From Lepas anatifera (taxonomy: Eukaryota > Arthropoda > Thecostraca > Lepadidae): a stretch of 64,000 nt of DNA. Below the pieces are notes generated by a model. That model ran no database searches and was not told the origin of the DNA. It saw nothing but the letters and a program-made list of their open reading frames with translations. The translations under genes and the position numbers were made by a program. Positions 58,801 to 64,000 of this stretch are shown piece by piece (position 1 is the stretch's first letter; the number at the start of each line of letters is the position of its first letter). The DNA lies in assembly GCA_034440635.1 (NCBI GenBank), contig JAOTON010000950.1, forward strand, positions 1 through 64,000, written 5' to 3'.

Positions 58801-61714
58801 GGAAACAAAATGTGGGCTCCTGATTTTCGGGCCTATCTTATCCAAAAAGTCTTTTTTAGAATTTCGACAAAGTGGTTATTTTAAGTTCTTTGTTTAGGGT
58901 CGGGGAGGCTGTGCCCTTTTCCTCCGCGAAAATACACCCAAAATATGCCGCTTCTTCGTACGGAGGCTGGCCGAAGGCAGCTCAGTTTTAAGCGTGTCTA
59001 TGTTAAATAGGAATGGACATGTGTCTGGATCTTTACAGTCTAAGGCAGATCCCAAACAGATAGATCTTAGCCCATATTTTAAATGACTGTTGCCCCCTCG
59101 AAGAAAGGCAGACTGGTTTAACGCTTGGGTATTTTCATTGTTCTGGACTGTTTTTAGATGCCTCATTTGAGGAGTAGCATTTAGGCACATAAGAACCGTG
59201 AACCTTACTTTGCCAGTGCTTGTATGCGCTTGACTGTCGATCTTAGCCCAACTGATCCTTTTTATCACATGACGTCAACGGTGGGAAACCATACACGATG
59301 CGAATCGTGTTCGAACAAGCCCGTGGCTGTGTCAGCAAAAGTGAGCGTTACCTATTTTTGGACACAGCTACCGCTACCTCCACAGCCTTAGTCAGCTGAA
59401 ACCGCCACCGCTACTTGCGCTACCTCTTCAAAATCGCAAAACCGGTAACCACTACTACGCTGTCGGTGCTTTGCATTATACAGCGCTACTAAAGTGCCAC
59501 AAAAATATTTCCATAGCTGTTCAATAAATTTCAAGGAAAACTACTCTTAACCTGTGTAGTGCAAACAAAATTAGCAGTTTGATCGCAAGATCTACAAAAA
59601 AAGAACACAAATCTAACTACCTTCGGTCACTCTGCCTATCGTTTTTGCAGGCGTTTTAGTGATAATCTATATCCTACTTCCACGTTCATGCCAGTCTTTC
59701 AACGGAAATATACAATTTCACGTTTGTGGATGCACTTTCAGCTCATTTTCGAACTCCCCCACGGTATACATTAAGGGTATGGGGCTACGGGATGCTAAGA
59801 AGGGGATGCGGGGGGGCGTGCGAGCAGCACTCGACTTTCACACCGCTGGCCCGGGTTAGAATGCCCGGGCGGGTATTCTGCATCAGTAATTCCGACCCCC
59901 ATAATACCCTGTCAACAAGGTGAGTGGGCGACACATCACATCAGCAGTCGGTGCGTCGTAAAGGCCCAGAGCCGCCGCTGCTGGGTTCATAAGCAAAGGG
60001 TAATATCGGAGGTGCGCAGGTGCAGGGGAAATGTCGCAGCTCTTTGGAGATTCATTTCTCTTCAATATATGCACGGGTGGGAACACCCAAACACTAGAAA
60101 GATAATGTGGTACAGGTAGACTGAAAATCTAAAGCATTTGTAAATCACTTTGATATTAATACTGAGTAATTTTGAAACACTTCTTTAGGAAACCCCGAAA
60201 CATTATCTAAATTTCGCAGCTAAAATCAAGTATGACTTCATTTACTAACCAGTGTTGGACAAATGAAAATTCGCCCCAAAAATTCTGTCCGTCTTTAAGG
60301 TTTTTTTAGGAAACACCCTTCAGGTGTTGATTATAATGATTATCAGATGCGTTTATGCTAAGCTCCTCATATAGAAGTAGAACCGGTATTCCATCCCAAC
60401 AGGATTATTTCCCAAAAATCAAAACTGGACGAAAACCTATCCTTTTTCGATTCAACCGCCTCCTTCGAAAAAAACTAAAGTAATGTTTTCTTCATACCGG
60501 TAATCTGGTAGCAACAAAATGATGAGGGGGAAAGTTGCGCGCTAAAAGGGCTACAAGCGAGTCCCAAAAAGTGTTTACCACATTGAGAGCGATATATTCG
60601 CTTTGTTCGCGGTAGACTAGTTATATACTACCAAGGGGAGGGGCGATTCTAAAATCTTGCCTAGACGTTCGAAGGGAAATATGATTTGACAATTCGTTCT
60701 GGTATGTTTCAAATTTCGCTTGTGATAGCTTGTTCCCGGGCTGAGACGTTGCAGCCGTAATTGCATTCTTCCGACCGCGTTCTGGTAAGGGGGTGGTGGT
60801 GGTGGAAGGCTGTATTACATAGCTGTGGGAGGAACACGCCACAAAATACCTAACAACGGGGTGAGTCCATTTTTATGATTCCGCAATGTCCGCAACAAAA
60901 CATGTACCTCAAACTCGTTTTCTTCCCCTTTAAGATTAGTTTCGCGAGTGAGGCTTTGATTACCTCTTGATGACAAATTTTGTTTTCCACTAAAATACTT
61001 GAATTTCAGGACACTACTTCATGGCCAAAATGCAATCCAGATCGGACTGCCGATCGAGTCCATCCAGTGATATTTTCCCCGCACTTTAGCATGGTCCTTG
61101 CTTAAGTGCTGGGAAAATCACACTTGGTGAACTCGAGGGCTGCGCGATGTATACTGGTCGGTGGTCCGATACAGATACTATTTTGACCTTGGAAACTTAG
61201 ACTAAGACCATGGAAACTAAGTCACAGCGTAATGGAAGCACCACTCGATGTATCCCGATCCATTGCCCCATCTGATCACACTGTTGCAACGGAGACTAGG
61301 ACATTGTCGCAGCTTGTATCAGTATCCCTGGGGTCTTCCATTGAAATCTGAGACGTGGGGCGGAATCGTCTGGTAGATTCGCGGTTGCCATGTCGCCTAT
61401 GCCCCGCCATGCTGGTAGTTGCTGGGGTTCTGGGCCGCTCCTATCAGAGAGATTCAACTTCTTGGTGTTTGCGCTACCTCATAGTGAACGAGCGGCTCCG
61501 TGCCGCCCCGTAAAGCCTCACCTGGTCTGATGAGCGTTCTCTGTGGTACCTGGACATTTTCGCCTGCTTCTGTCTCATAACTGCAGGGTGAATCCGTTTC
61601 ACCCCGGCTTGAACTGCGAAAGTCTGATGTTGACTCTTCCTTTGATTGCTGACATTCTTCTTCGCCCCCGTCACGCCCTCGCTCCACTCCTCCCAACAAC
61701 GCGCCACCCCTCAT
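37677..61714 (-). CDS. GABPB gene span (exons listed separately): GA-binding protein subunit beta
   Basis: GABPB is the non-DNA-binding partner of the ETS protein GABP alpha. Its ankyrin repeats bind the alpha subunit, and its C-terminal coiled coil lets two heterodimers join; the complex activates nuclear genes for mitochondrial respiration and housekeeping functions. Nine exons on the minus strand reproduce the family order: QGAPFTTDW / [20 protein letters not shown] / [12 protein letters not shown] / [10 protein letters not shown], an Ala- and Pro-rich activation-like middle with TLAAMAEAA, a basic SPAKRFKFV, and the coiled coil [18 protein letters not shown]. Exon phases agree at all joints except 47908-48152 to 45454-45582 (phase 2 against phase 1), so one small exon probably escaped me. 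Estimated protein is about 595 residues with the candidate first exon, longer than the roughly 400 of the vertebrate protein because of the N-terminal extension and low-complexity middle. The large intron 50448-58132 holds another gene on the opposite strand. Confidence 0.9.
38240..39130. other. CpG-rich block in the last GABPB intron
   Basis: A long GC- and CpG-rich stretch within the last intron. Frames of 196 codons (minus) and 258 codons (plus) cross it on opposite strands and show no domain; I treat them as composition effects. It could be an alternative promoter or an unrecognised exon. Confidence 0.35.
39916..39950 (+). repeat. Dispersed motif, copy 2 of 4
   Basis: GTTTCAGGGCGCTTCGGCAG then CCGGGGCCATATAGC; same family as 32761-32796, in the last GABPB intron. 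Confidence 0.55.
40891..41074. repeat. Three consecutive 9-bp-stem hairpins
   Basis: GTCCTTCCC-AG-GGGAAGGAC (40891-40910), TGATCCCCT-GTGG-AGGGGATCA (40935-40956) and AGTCCACAA-CGT-TTGTGGACT (41054-41074). All stems are perfect, but the stem sequences differ from one another. Confidence 0.7.
42084..42224 (-). repeat. 84-bp duplication downstream of a GABPB donor
   Basis: Two copies beginning ACTGGCCACAGCCGC (42084) and ACTGGACACAGCCGC (42168). The first includes GACGGTGAGCCGC on the minus strand, a second version of the true donor GACGGTGAGAGCC of the exon at 42225-42388. Confidence 0.75.
42225..42388 (-). CDS. GABPB exon: basic PAKR segment
   Basis: Phase 1 acceptor (CCCCCGACAG), phase 0 donor (ACG then GTGAGA). 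Encodes [36 protein letters not shown] and DPNGRLT. The SPAKRFKFV block matches the PPAKR motif of vertebrate GABPB, near the nuclear localisation signal. Tandem duplications abut both of its splice sites. Confidence 0.85.
42389..42645 (-). repeat. Diverged minisatellite abutting a GABPB acceptor
   Basis: About six imperfect units of 35-45 bp built on CCCGAGCAGCGCCGC and ACAGAACGAGAG, starting within about 15 bases of the acceptor at 42389-42390. Frames on both strands are by-products. Confidence 0.75.
43094..43380 (-). mobile_element. tRNA-derived SINE copy in GABPB intron
   Basis: On the minus strand it shares the body (CCAGACGTCGGTCGGCTGGC, GCCTTCCCTGTGCTTTGTGG) and tail (GGGGTCTCTGAGACTAGTCC) with the copy at 62204-62562. 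The A-box region is damaged. Same orientation as the gene's transcription. Confidence 0.75.
43653..43690 (+). repeat. Dispersed motif, copy 3 of 4
   Basis: TTTAGGGCGCTTCAGTTACC then GAGGCTATATAGC; same family as 32761-32796. Confidence 0.6.
43757..43978 (-). CDS. GABPB exon: Ala-rich and basic segment
   Basis: Phase 1 at both ends (acceptor CCCTGACGCAG, donor GTGGGT). Encodes an alanine/proline-rich stretch ([19 protein letters not shown]) followed by [20 protein letters not shown]. No clear vertebrate counterpart for the basic part; the frame and phase fit exactly between the neighbouring exons. Confidence 0.78.
44108..44221 (-). CDS. GABPB exon: middle segment
   Basis: Phase 1 at both ends, in register with its neighbours. 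Encodes [20 protein letters not shown] then [17 protein letters not shown]. Acceptor GTCGACAG is followed at once by GTAAGA, so the exon starts with a sequence that is itself a good 5' splice site. The acceptor is duplicated 35 bp further upstream in the intron. Confidence 0.8.
44222..44290 (-). repeat. 35-bp duplication abutting a GABPB acceptor
   Basis: ACCTGTCGACACAGGGCAGT (44220) recurs as ACCTGTCGACACAGGGAAGT (44255). On the minus strand both read GACAGGTA, so the acceptor of the exon at 44108-44221 exists twice. Confidence 0.8.
44300..45453. other. GABPB intron, nothing further recognised
   Basis: AT-rich intronic DNA between the exons at 44108-44221 and 45454-45582; no gene or repeat seen apart from the duplication at its lower end. 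Confidence 0.4.
45454..45582 (-). CDS. GABPB exon: TLAAMAEAA segment
   Basis: Acceptor GCTGTTGCAG (phase 1), donor GTACCC (weak, phase 1). Encodes [19 protein letters not shown], a proline run and [13 protein letters not shown]. The TLAAMAEAA core corresponds to TLAALAEAS of vertebrate GABPB, a firm anchor in an otherwise diverged middle region. Confidence 0.85.
46263..47036. mobile_element. 774-bp TTAA MITE in GABPB intron
   Basis: TTAA (46259-46262) then AGGGAGATCCGCGAAACA; the right end on the minus strand is AGGGAGATACGCAACA with TTAA at 47037-47040. AT-rich interior without coding capacity. A different family from the MITEs at 15.7 and 27.1 kb. Confidence 0.75.
47041..47596. other. GABPB intron, possible missed exon
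   Basis: On the minus strand TATTTTTCTCAG then GACTCACTATTAACG (around 47325) is a good acceptor sequence; the following phase-1 frame ([18 protein letters not shown]) is short and ends at TGA. In the phase required by the preceding exon it hits a stop at once. I therefore do not call an exon, but this interval is one place to look for the missing one. Confidence 0.25.
47597..47632 (+). repeat. Dispersed motif, copy 4 of 4
   Basis: TTTTAGGGCGTTTCGGTGCC then TAAGGCTTTATATCGC; same family as 32761-32796. Confidence 0.55.
47908..48152 (-). CDS. GABPB exon: Ala/Pro-rich segment
   Basis: Phase 0 at the acceptor (GTGTGGTGTCAG then AACTACGAG) and phase 2 at the donor (GTCAGT). Encodes [20 protein letters not shown], an [11 protein letters not shown] stretch, a proline run and an alanine-rich end (SLDQSG). 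There is little alignment to vertebrate GABPB; assignment rests on frame, strand, splice sites and position. The phase-2 end does not fit the next exon I found. Confidence 0.75.
48365..48529 (-). CDS. GABPB exon: last ankyrin repeats
   Basis: A 55-codon exon, phase 0 at both ends, beginning [20 protein letters not shown] and ending LPIMEVLE before GTGAGC. It matches the vertebrate repeat with MTALHWA at its start and a KF.KT.. motif later (here [15 protein letters not shown]). The acceptor GCGCCGGCAG directly abuts the minisatellite at 48532-49345. Confidence 0.96.
48532..49345 (-). repeat. Minisatellite abutting a GABPB acceptor
   Basis: About 13 units of 57-67 bp, with CAGCGTCCAACAACACC, CACCACAGTCACACGAGTCA and GCCGACACC in each, starting right at the acceptor of the exon at 48365-48529. 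On the minus strand each unit carries GGCTGACTC, a possible branch point, but not the GCGCCGGCAG acceptor itself. Confidence 0.92.
49346..50249. other. GABPB intron, nothing recognised
   Basis: AT-rich intron. A 149-codon plus-strand frame (49787-50236) has no domain and no splice support, so it is not called. Confidence 0.4.
50250..50447 (-). CDS. GABPB exon: ankyrin repeats
   Basis: A 66-codon exon, phase 0 at both ends, with acceptor CTGGCTGGCAG and donor ATG then GTGAGA. It encodes [36 protein letters not shown] and INCRDM, two ankyrin repeats with TPLH and GH/GF landmarks. The run around [12 protein letters not shown] is almost identical to vertebrate GABPB, in the surface that binds the alpha subunit. 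Confidence 0.96.
50448..52298. other. GABPB intron upstream of the nested gene
   Basis: Around 50843-50890 a piece reading AACGGAATATGACACCTTC then TTTAAACTGAGCTATC resembles the end of the TTAA MITE of 15.7 kb. Nothing else recognised; this interval should hold the promoter and 5' UTR of the plus-strand nested gene. Confidence 0.35.
52299..52425 (+). CDS. Secreted PAN/fibrinogen-like protein, exon 1 (signal peptide)
   Basis: ATG at 52299 in good context (ATCATGG) opens [20 protein letters not shown], a signal peptide, followed by [22 protein letters not shown]. The donor CCCAG then GTGAGCAGG ends the exon in phase 1. It joins in frame to the exon at 54800, the split codon becoming GCC (Ala). 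The same frame runs on without a stop through the following array to 53639, so intron retention would give a secreted 446-residue protein with 21-residue repeats. The gene lies within a GABPB intron on the opposite strand. Confidence 0.72.
52426..53417 (+). repeat. 63-bp minisatellite made of the exon-1 donor site
   Basis: Units of 62-64 bp: CCCAGGTGAGCAGGGAGAGA, TCGCCGGCACCGGCGGCGGC, GCCAAGGGTCAGTCCGAAAG, GTA. CCAGGTGAGCA occurs 16 times, the first being the true exon-1 splice site at 52421-52431. One- and two-base indels move the frame between units, arguing against selection on a protein repeat. Confidence 0.95.
53418..54476 (+). other. Intron of the nested gene, possible terminal exon
   Basis: At about 53539 TTCTCGTACAG is followed in the correct phase by [20 protein letters not shown] and a stop at 53637-53639, which could be an alternative terminal exon with a short coiled coil. 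No phase-1 donor follows it, so it cannot be an internal exon joined to 54800. The rest is AT-rich and unrecognised. Confidence 0.3.
54477..54797 (+). repeat. Pyrimidine-rich minisatellite abutting an acceptor
   Basis: About 13 imperfect units of 20-30 bp, consensus CCCTGTGCCGGTTCTGACCC, running up to the acceptor CCCTGCTGCAG at 54789-54799. TTCTGAC looks like a branch point and the C/T run like a polypyrimidine tract, so 3' splice-site components are repeated many times. Confidence 0.9.
54800..55713 (+). CDS. Secreted PAN/fibrinogen-like protein, last exon
   Basis: Opens with (A)[20 protein letters not shown] then GGSCRLYRR, a PAN/apple-like segment (C..C...C.S, G.C.LY). A Cys-containing linker follows ([17 protein letters not shown]), then a fibrinogen/intelectin-like domain start: [47 protein letters not shown] and [12 protein letters not shown]. 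The GGGWTLL block is the hallmark of fibrinogen-related and intelectin folds. After about 55385 the frame stays open to TAA at 55713 but loses similarity and cysteines, so a splice site near there, or degeneration of the 3' half, is likely; downstream exons were not found. Such proteins are usually secreted lectin-like or adhesion proteins; the ligand cannot be inferred. Confidence 0.75.
55714..57512. other. GABPB intron after the nested gene
   Basis: AT-rich; no gene recognised. A 131-codon plus frame (56720-57115) and others have no domain. The 3' UTR of the nested gene would lie at its left end. Confidence 0.4.
57513..58132 (-). repeat. 47/48-bp minisatellite made of a GABPB donor site
   Basis: About 13 units with CCAGTGGTCGG(A/T)CCCGCC, ACTTACCCAGCCCTGCCGGC and G(GA)CACAGCG. 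On the minus strand each has CTGGGTAAGTGG, the donor of the exon at 58133-58278, and GCCGGCAGGG. CACTTACCCA occurs 13 times, the last (58126-58135) being the true exon border. Long frames on both strands are by-products. Confidence 0.95.
58133..58278 (-). CDS. GABPB exon: N-terminal ankyrin region
   Basis: Reads ...[20 protein letters not shown] then [16 protein letters not shown], clearly the start of the GABPB ankyrin domain (vertebrates have a similar helix followed by [10 protein letters not shown]). The donor is GACTGG then GTAAGTGG, phase 0. The acceptor is most likely CGGGCAG at 58279-58280 (phase 1); CCGTCGCAG within the exon is an alternative. There is no in-frame ATG between the upstream stop and the homologous part, so an earlier exon must supply the start. 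The donor sequence seeds the array at 57513-58132 and the 5' part is duplicated at 58332-58447. Confidence 0.88.
58216..58447 (-). repeat. 116-bp tandem duplication over a GABPB exon start
   Basis: CCCGGCCCAGCTCCTGCAGG starts at 58216 and again at 58332, and the copies remain nearly identical through CCACAGCACGC. Each contains the first 63 bases of the exon and its acceptor (CGGGCAG). In the upstream copy the exon frame runs into TGA after the homologous part, so that copy is not a usable exon. Confidence 0.9.
58457..58500. mobile_element. Diverged end of the TTAA MITE of 15.7 kb
   Basis: TTTAAAGGGAGTGTCCCACT, TTTATAATGGGTTGTG and AACTGAGATA parallel AAAGGGAATGTGACACC, TTTATAACGTGG and AACTGAGATA of the MITE at 15751. 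The other end was not located. Confidence 0.45.
58501..61450. other. Candidate first GABPB intron, nothing recognised
   Basis: AT-rich DNA. A hairpin-forming segment related to the element at 62134 lies at 61020-61130 (TTTTCCCCGCACTTTAGCAT against GCTTAAGTGCTGGGAAAAT). No gene seen. Confidence 0.4.
61522..61714 (-). CDS. Candidate first coding exon of GABPB
   Basis: An open frame from ATG (61714) through a Gly/Arg then Ser/Glu-rich stretch ([15 protein letters not shown]) to [10 protein letters not shown], ending at AGACCAG followed by GTGAGG, a strong donor. It ends in phase 1, which matches the acceptor of the exon at 58133-58278. Upstream lies GC-rich DNA with promoter motifs. There is no similarity to the vertebrate GABPB start, which begins directly with the ankyrin region, so the assignment rests on phase, strand, position and promoter context. 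It could belong to another transcript. Confidence 0.45.
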
Positions 61715-61739
61715 GCTCTCCGCACCGCACACTGGCCGC

Positions 61740-61910
61740 GACCTTCAGCCCCGGGTCGGGTCAGACGTAGCCCCGCCCCACCAGCGGCAGTCTAGCCAGC
61801 GACCAATCACCGGGCGAGGGGAGTTGGCGCCGCGCCAGACGCGGTACCCGCACCAGCCGAGGCAGGCGCAAGCCAGGGAACAGGGGGCGGCGTCAGATTG
61901 GGAGTTCGAA
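61740..61910 (-). promoter_or_regulatory. Candidate GABPB promoter
   Basis: GC-rich region directly upstream of the candidate first exon, with GC boxes (CCCCGCCCC near 61782, GGGGGCGG near 61885) and ACCAATCA (61802-61809), a CCAAT box. No TATA box is seen. This is the usual style of a housekeeping promoter, fitting GABPB. Confidence 0.4.
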
Positions 61911-62133
61911 CGGGCAATCTGTGACATCAAGTCGACGCTCTCGACCTCTAATCTCCCAAGCCCGTTTTTGCATCCTTCCCACGATTCATGGATTTTAACT
62001 TCGACGTTTGTTTAGGAGTCTGTGGGACATTGAGCCTCTGAGATCTCGCAGTATGATCTCCTGTCCTAGGTTCCACTGACCTAGGTTCCATGGCCAAAAT
62101 GAAATCCGTATCGGACTGCCAATTTACTCCATC

Positions 62134-62829
62134 AAGGGCTATTTCCCCAAGCACTGTAGCACGATCTGTGCTAAAGTTTTCACGATCCGTGCTAAAGCCC
62201 AACGCCGCCCCGGTAGCTCAGTTGGTAGAGCGTTGGGCTCCGGCCCGCTGCTCAGAAGCATGCAGTGGCAGTGCATGTCCAGGCTTGGGATCGGTTCCCC
62301 TGAAACGCTCCGGCGCTCAATAGTTTGCCCGACGTAGGTCGGCTGGCAACCGACTGGTGAGAGGGTGACCTGAGCGGGGCAGCCGTCCCTGTGCTTTGTG
62401 GGACGTTAAACTTCGGCTTCTAATCAACTTCTTCTAAACTTCTAAATCATCCCTTCATTGTGGGAGTTACTCGTTCGAGTGGTGGGGTCGGGGTCTCCGT
62501 GACAAGTCCCTTGATGACTTTAGTGAGACTGCGACTCCAGCAGCCGTACTGGGAACAAGTTGCACAAAATTTATAAAAAAGTGCTGGTGAAAGTGCTAAC
62601 GTTTATATGGTGGCTTAACTTCTATGGGCGAGAAGCGATCAGGATGGTGCTGAAGCTCCGGATATAGCGATCACGACTTCCATGACATTTTGACTTAGTT
62701 TTCATGGGCAAAGTACGATCCGGATTGGACACTGATCAGGATAATAATGGGGTCATTGGCTCCTTAAAGTGATGTTTCACCAGTACTTTAGCACAGATCG
62801 CACTACAGTGCTGGGGAAATAGCCCTTAA
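62134..62829. mobile_element. Inverted-repeat element interrupted by a SINE
   Basis: AAGGGCTATTTCCCCAAGCA then CTGTAGCACGATCTGTGCTAAAG at the left matches, in reverse complement, CTTTAGCACAGATCGCACTA then CAGTGCTGGGGAAATAGCCCTT at the right (62788-62828), where TTAA follows. The about 40-bp terminal repeats flank the SINE at 62204-62562. Confidence 0.6.
62204..62562 (+). mobile_element. tRNA-derived SINE, best-preserved copy
   Basis: The head GCCGCCCCGGTAGCTCAGTT contains a perfect A box (TAGCTCAGTTGG, 62214-62225). A B-box-like GGATCGGTTCC is at 62288-62298, farther away than in a real tRNA, so this is a SINE promoter and not a tRNA gene. The body carries GACGTAGGTCGGCTGGCAAC and GTGCTTTGTGGGACGTTAAA; the tail carries GGGGTCGGGGTCTCCGTGAC. 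Four other copies lie in this window. Confidence 0.88.
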
Positions 62830-62863
62830 CCCTCGTCCCGGTGGGGAGATGTTTGAAACTCAC

Positions 62864-63324
<461 letters not shown>

Positions 63325-63930
63325 ATTATGCCACTCAAGATTACTTTACTTATAAGGTTGATCCACGAAGAAAACTTTGTCGCCAACGTGACGTCACACG
63401 ATTTGGCACCAATATGGTAGCAGTAGCTGATGCATAAGCGGCGCGTTTAGTTCCACAATCGAAAACAACAAACAAAGCTGAACTGACGGGGGTTTGGAAA
63501 CTCGCGGCTGGGGAGGGATTGATTATCATTTATATGTATTACTTTTTTCATGCCGGGACGAGCTAGGACGTGGGCAGTCTGCAAAATAAGGCTTTCTGCC
63601 GATGTTTCGTCGAACGTGAAGTGCTCGTTTAGACTGATTGAAGTTGCGTGAATTTTTACAAAGCAAATGGTCCCTGATGCTGCGGGAACATTTCAAATGA
63701 AGATTTAAAATGAAAGAATAAATAAGTCTACGGTCACCACATGCTAATATTTGTATATTTCCGTCGAGCGCATTATTATTTTTCAACACCAGTTGGATCT
63801 TATAACTCGGGCTGCTTTGCTTCTTTCCATTACTTTGGCTTAGCCGCATAGTTGTTGTGGCTAGGTGATATGGAACCAATATGGTATCAAGGTATCGAAA
63901 AGTATCATTTGCCATGGGAGAGGGAGCCCT
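63325..63930. other. Non-coding spacer
   Basis: No gene recognised; a 129-codon minus frame has no domain. Confidence 0.4.
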
Positions 63931-64000
63931 TTAACACGCGCATTGACGGGGGTCTGAGCCACCTTCGCTTTGACGGAGAGTGGCGGGTACTTTGTGTCCA
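63931..64000. mobile_element. TTAA MITE end, cut by window edge
   Basis: TTAACACGCGCATTGACGGG and GGTCTGAGCCACCTTCGC repeat the left end of the MITE at 27067-27666. Only the first 70 bases are inside the window. Confidence 0.8.

Noticed and set aside
62208..62310. A tRNA gene
   Set aside because: A good A box exists but the B box is too far away and cloverleaf arms do not form; five related copies with a shared non-tRNA body show that it is a SINE.

Overview
The window looks like nuclear DNA of an invertebrate animal, most likely an arthropod and possibly a crustacean; the species cannot be fixed from the sequence. The reasons are genes split into short GC-rich exons with GT..AG borders, long AT-richer introns, tRNA-derived SINEs, remnants of piggyBac, Tigger/pogo-like, hAT and CR1-like elements, and long micro- and minisatellites. 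There is no sign of bacterial gene organisation. Most long open frames here are stop-poor readings of GC-rich tandem repeats or chance frames, not genes.

Three genes can be supported. (1) A single-exon gene at 11549-12214 (minus) encodes a small membrane protein of unknown function; it has a TATA box and initiator-like site upstream. (2) A GA-binding protein subunit beta (GABPB / NRF-2 beta) homologue runs on the minus strand from about 61.7 kb to 37.7 kb. I placed nine coding exons plus a candidate first exon: ankyrin repeats first, an Ala/Pro-rich middle, a basic PAKR segment, and a C-terminal coiled coil. Exon phases agree at every junction except the one between the exons at 47908-48152 and 45454-45582, where a small exon is probably missing. 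(3) A secreted PAN/apple plus fibrinogen-like protein gene (plus strand, 52299-55713) lies inside the intron between the GABPB exons at 58133-58278 and 50250-50447, on the opposite strand.

Region by region: 1-11 kb holds a higher-order GC-rich minisatellite, a 67-bp satellite split by a non-autonomous hAT insertion with a clean 8-bp target duplication, and a CR1-like reverse transcriptase fragment inside a TTAA-flanked element. 11.5-12.6 kb is gene 1. 13-20.4 kb is a chain of DNA transposons: a TA-flanked Tigger-like element, two head-to-head 450-bp TTAA MITEs, an element dense in AGGTCA nuclear-receptor half-sites, and a piggyBac transposase remnant. 20.4-37.6 kb is mostly unrecognised intergenic DNA with one more TTAA MITE, a SINE, GC-rich islands and a CT microsatellite. 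37.7-61.9 kb is the GABPB gene with the nested gene 3. 62-64 kb is a repeat nest of inverted SINEs, a TA microsatellite and a MITE cut by the window edge.

The most unusual pattern is that tandem arrays in both multi-exon genes begin at splice junctions and copy them. The intron after GABPB exon 58133-58278 carries 13 copies of its 5' splice site (GGGTAAGTGG, period 47-48 bp). The first intron of the nested gene carries 16 copies of CCCAGGTGAGC (period 62-64 bp). Other arrays or short duplications abut acceptors (48.5, 54.5, 44.2, 42.4 and 58.2 kb). This suggests that splice-junction sequence repeatedly seeds minisatellites in this genome, leaving clusters of decoy splice sites.
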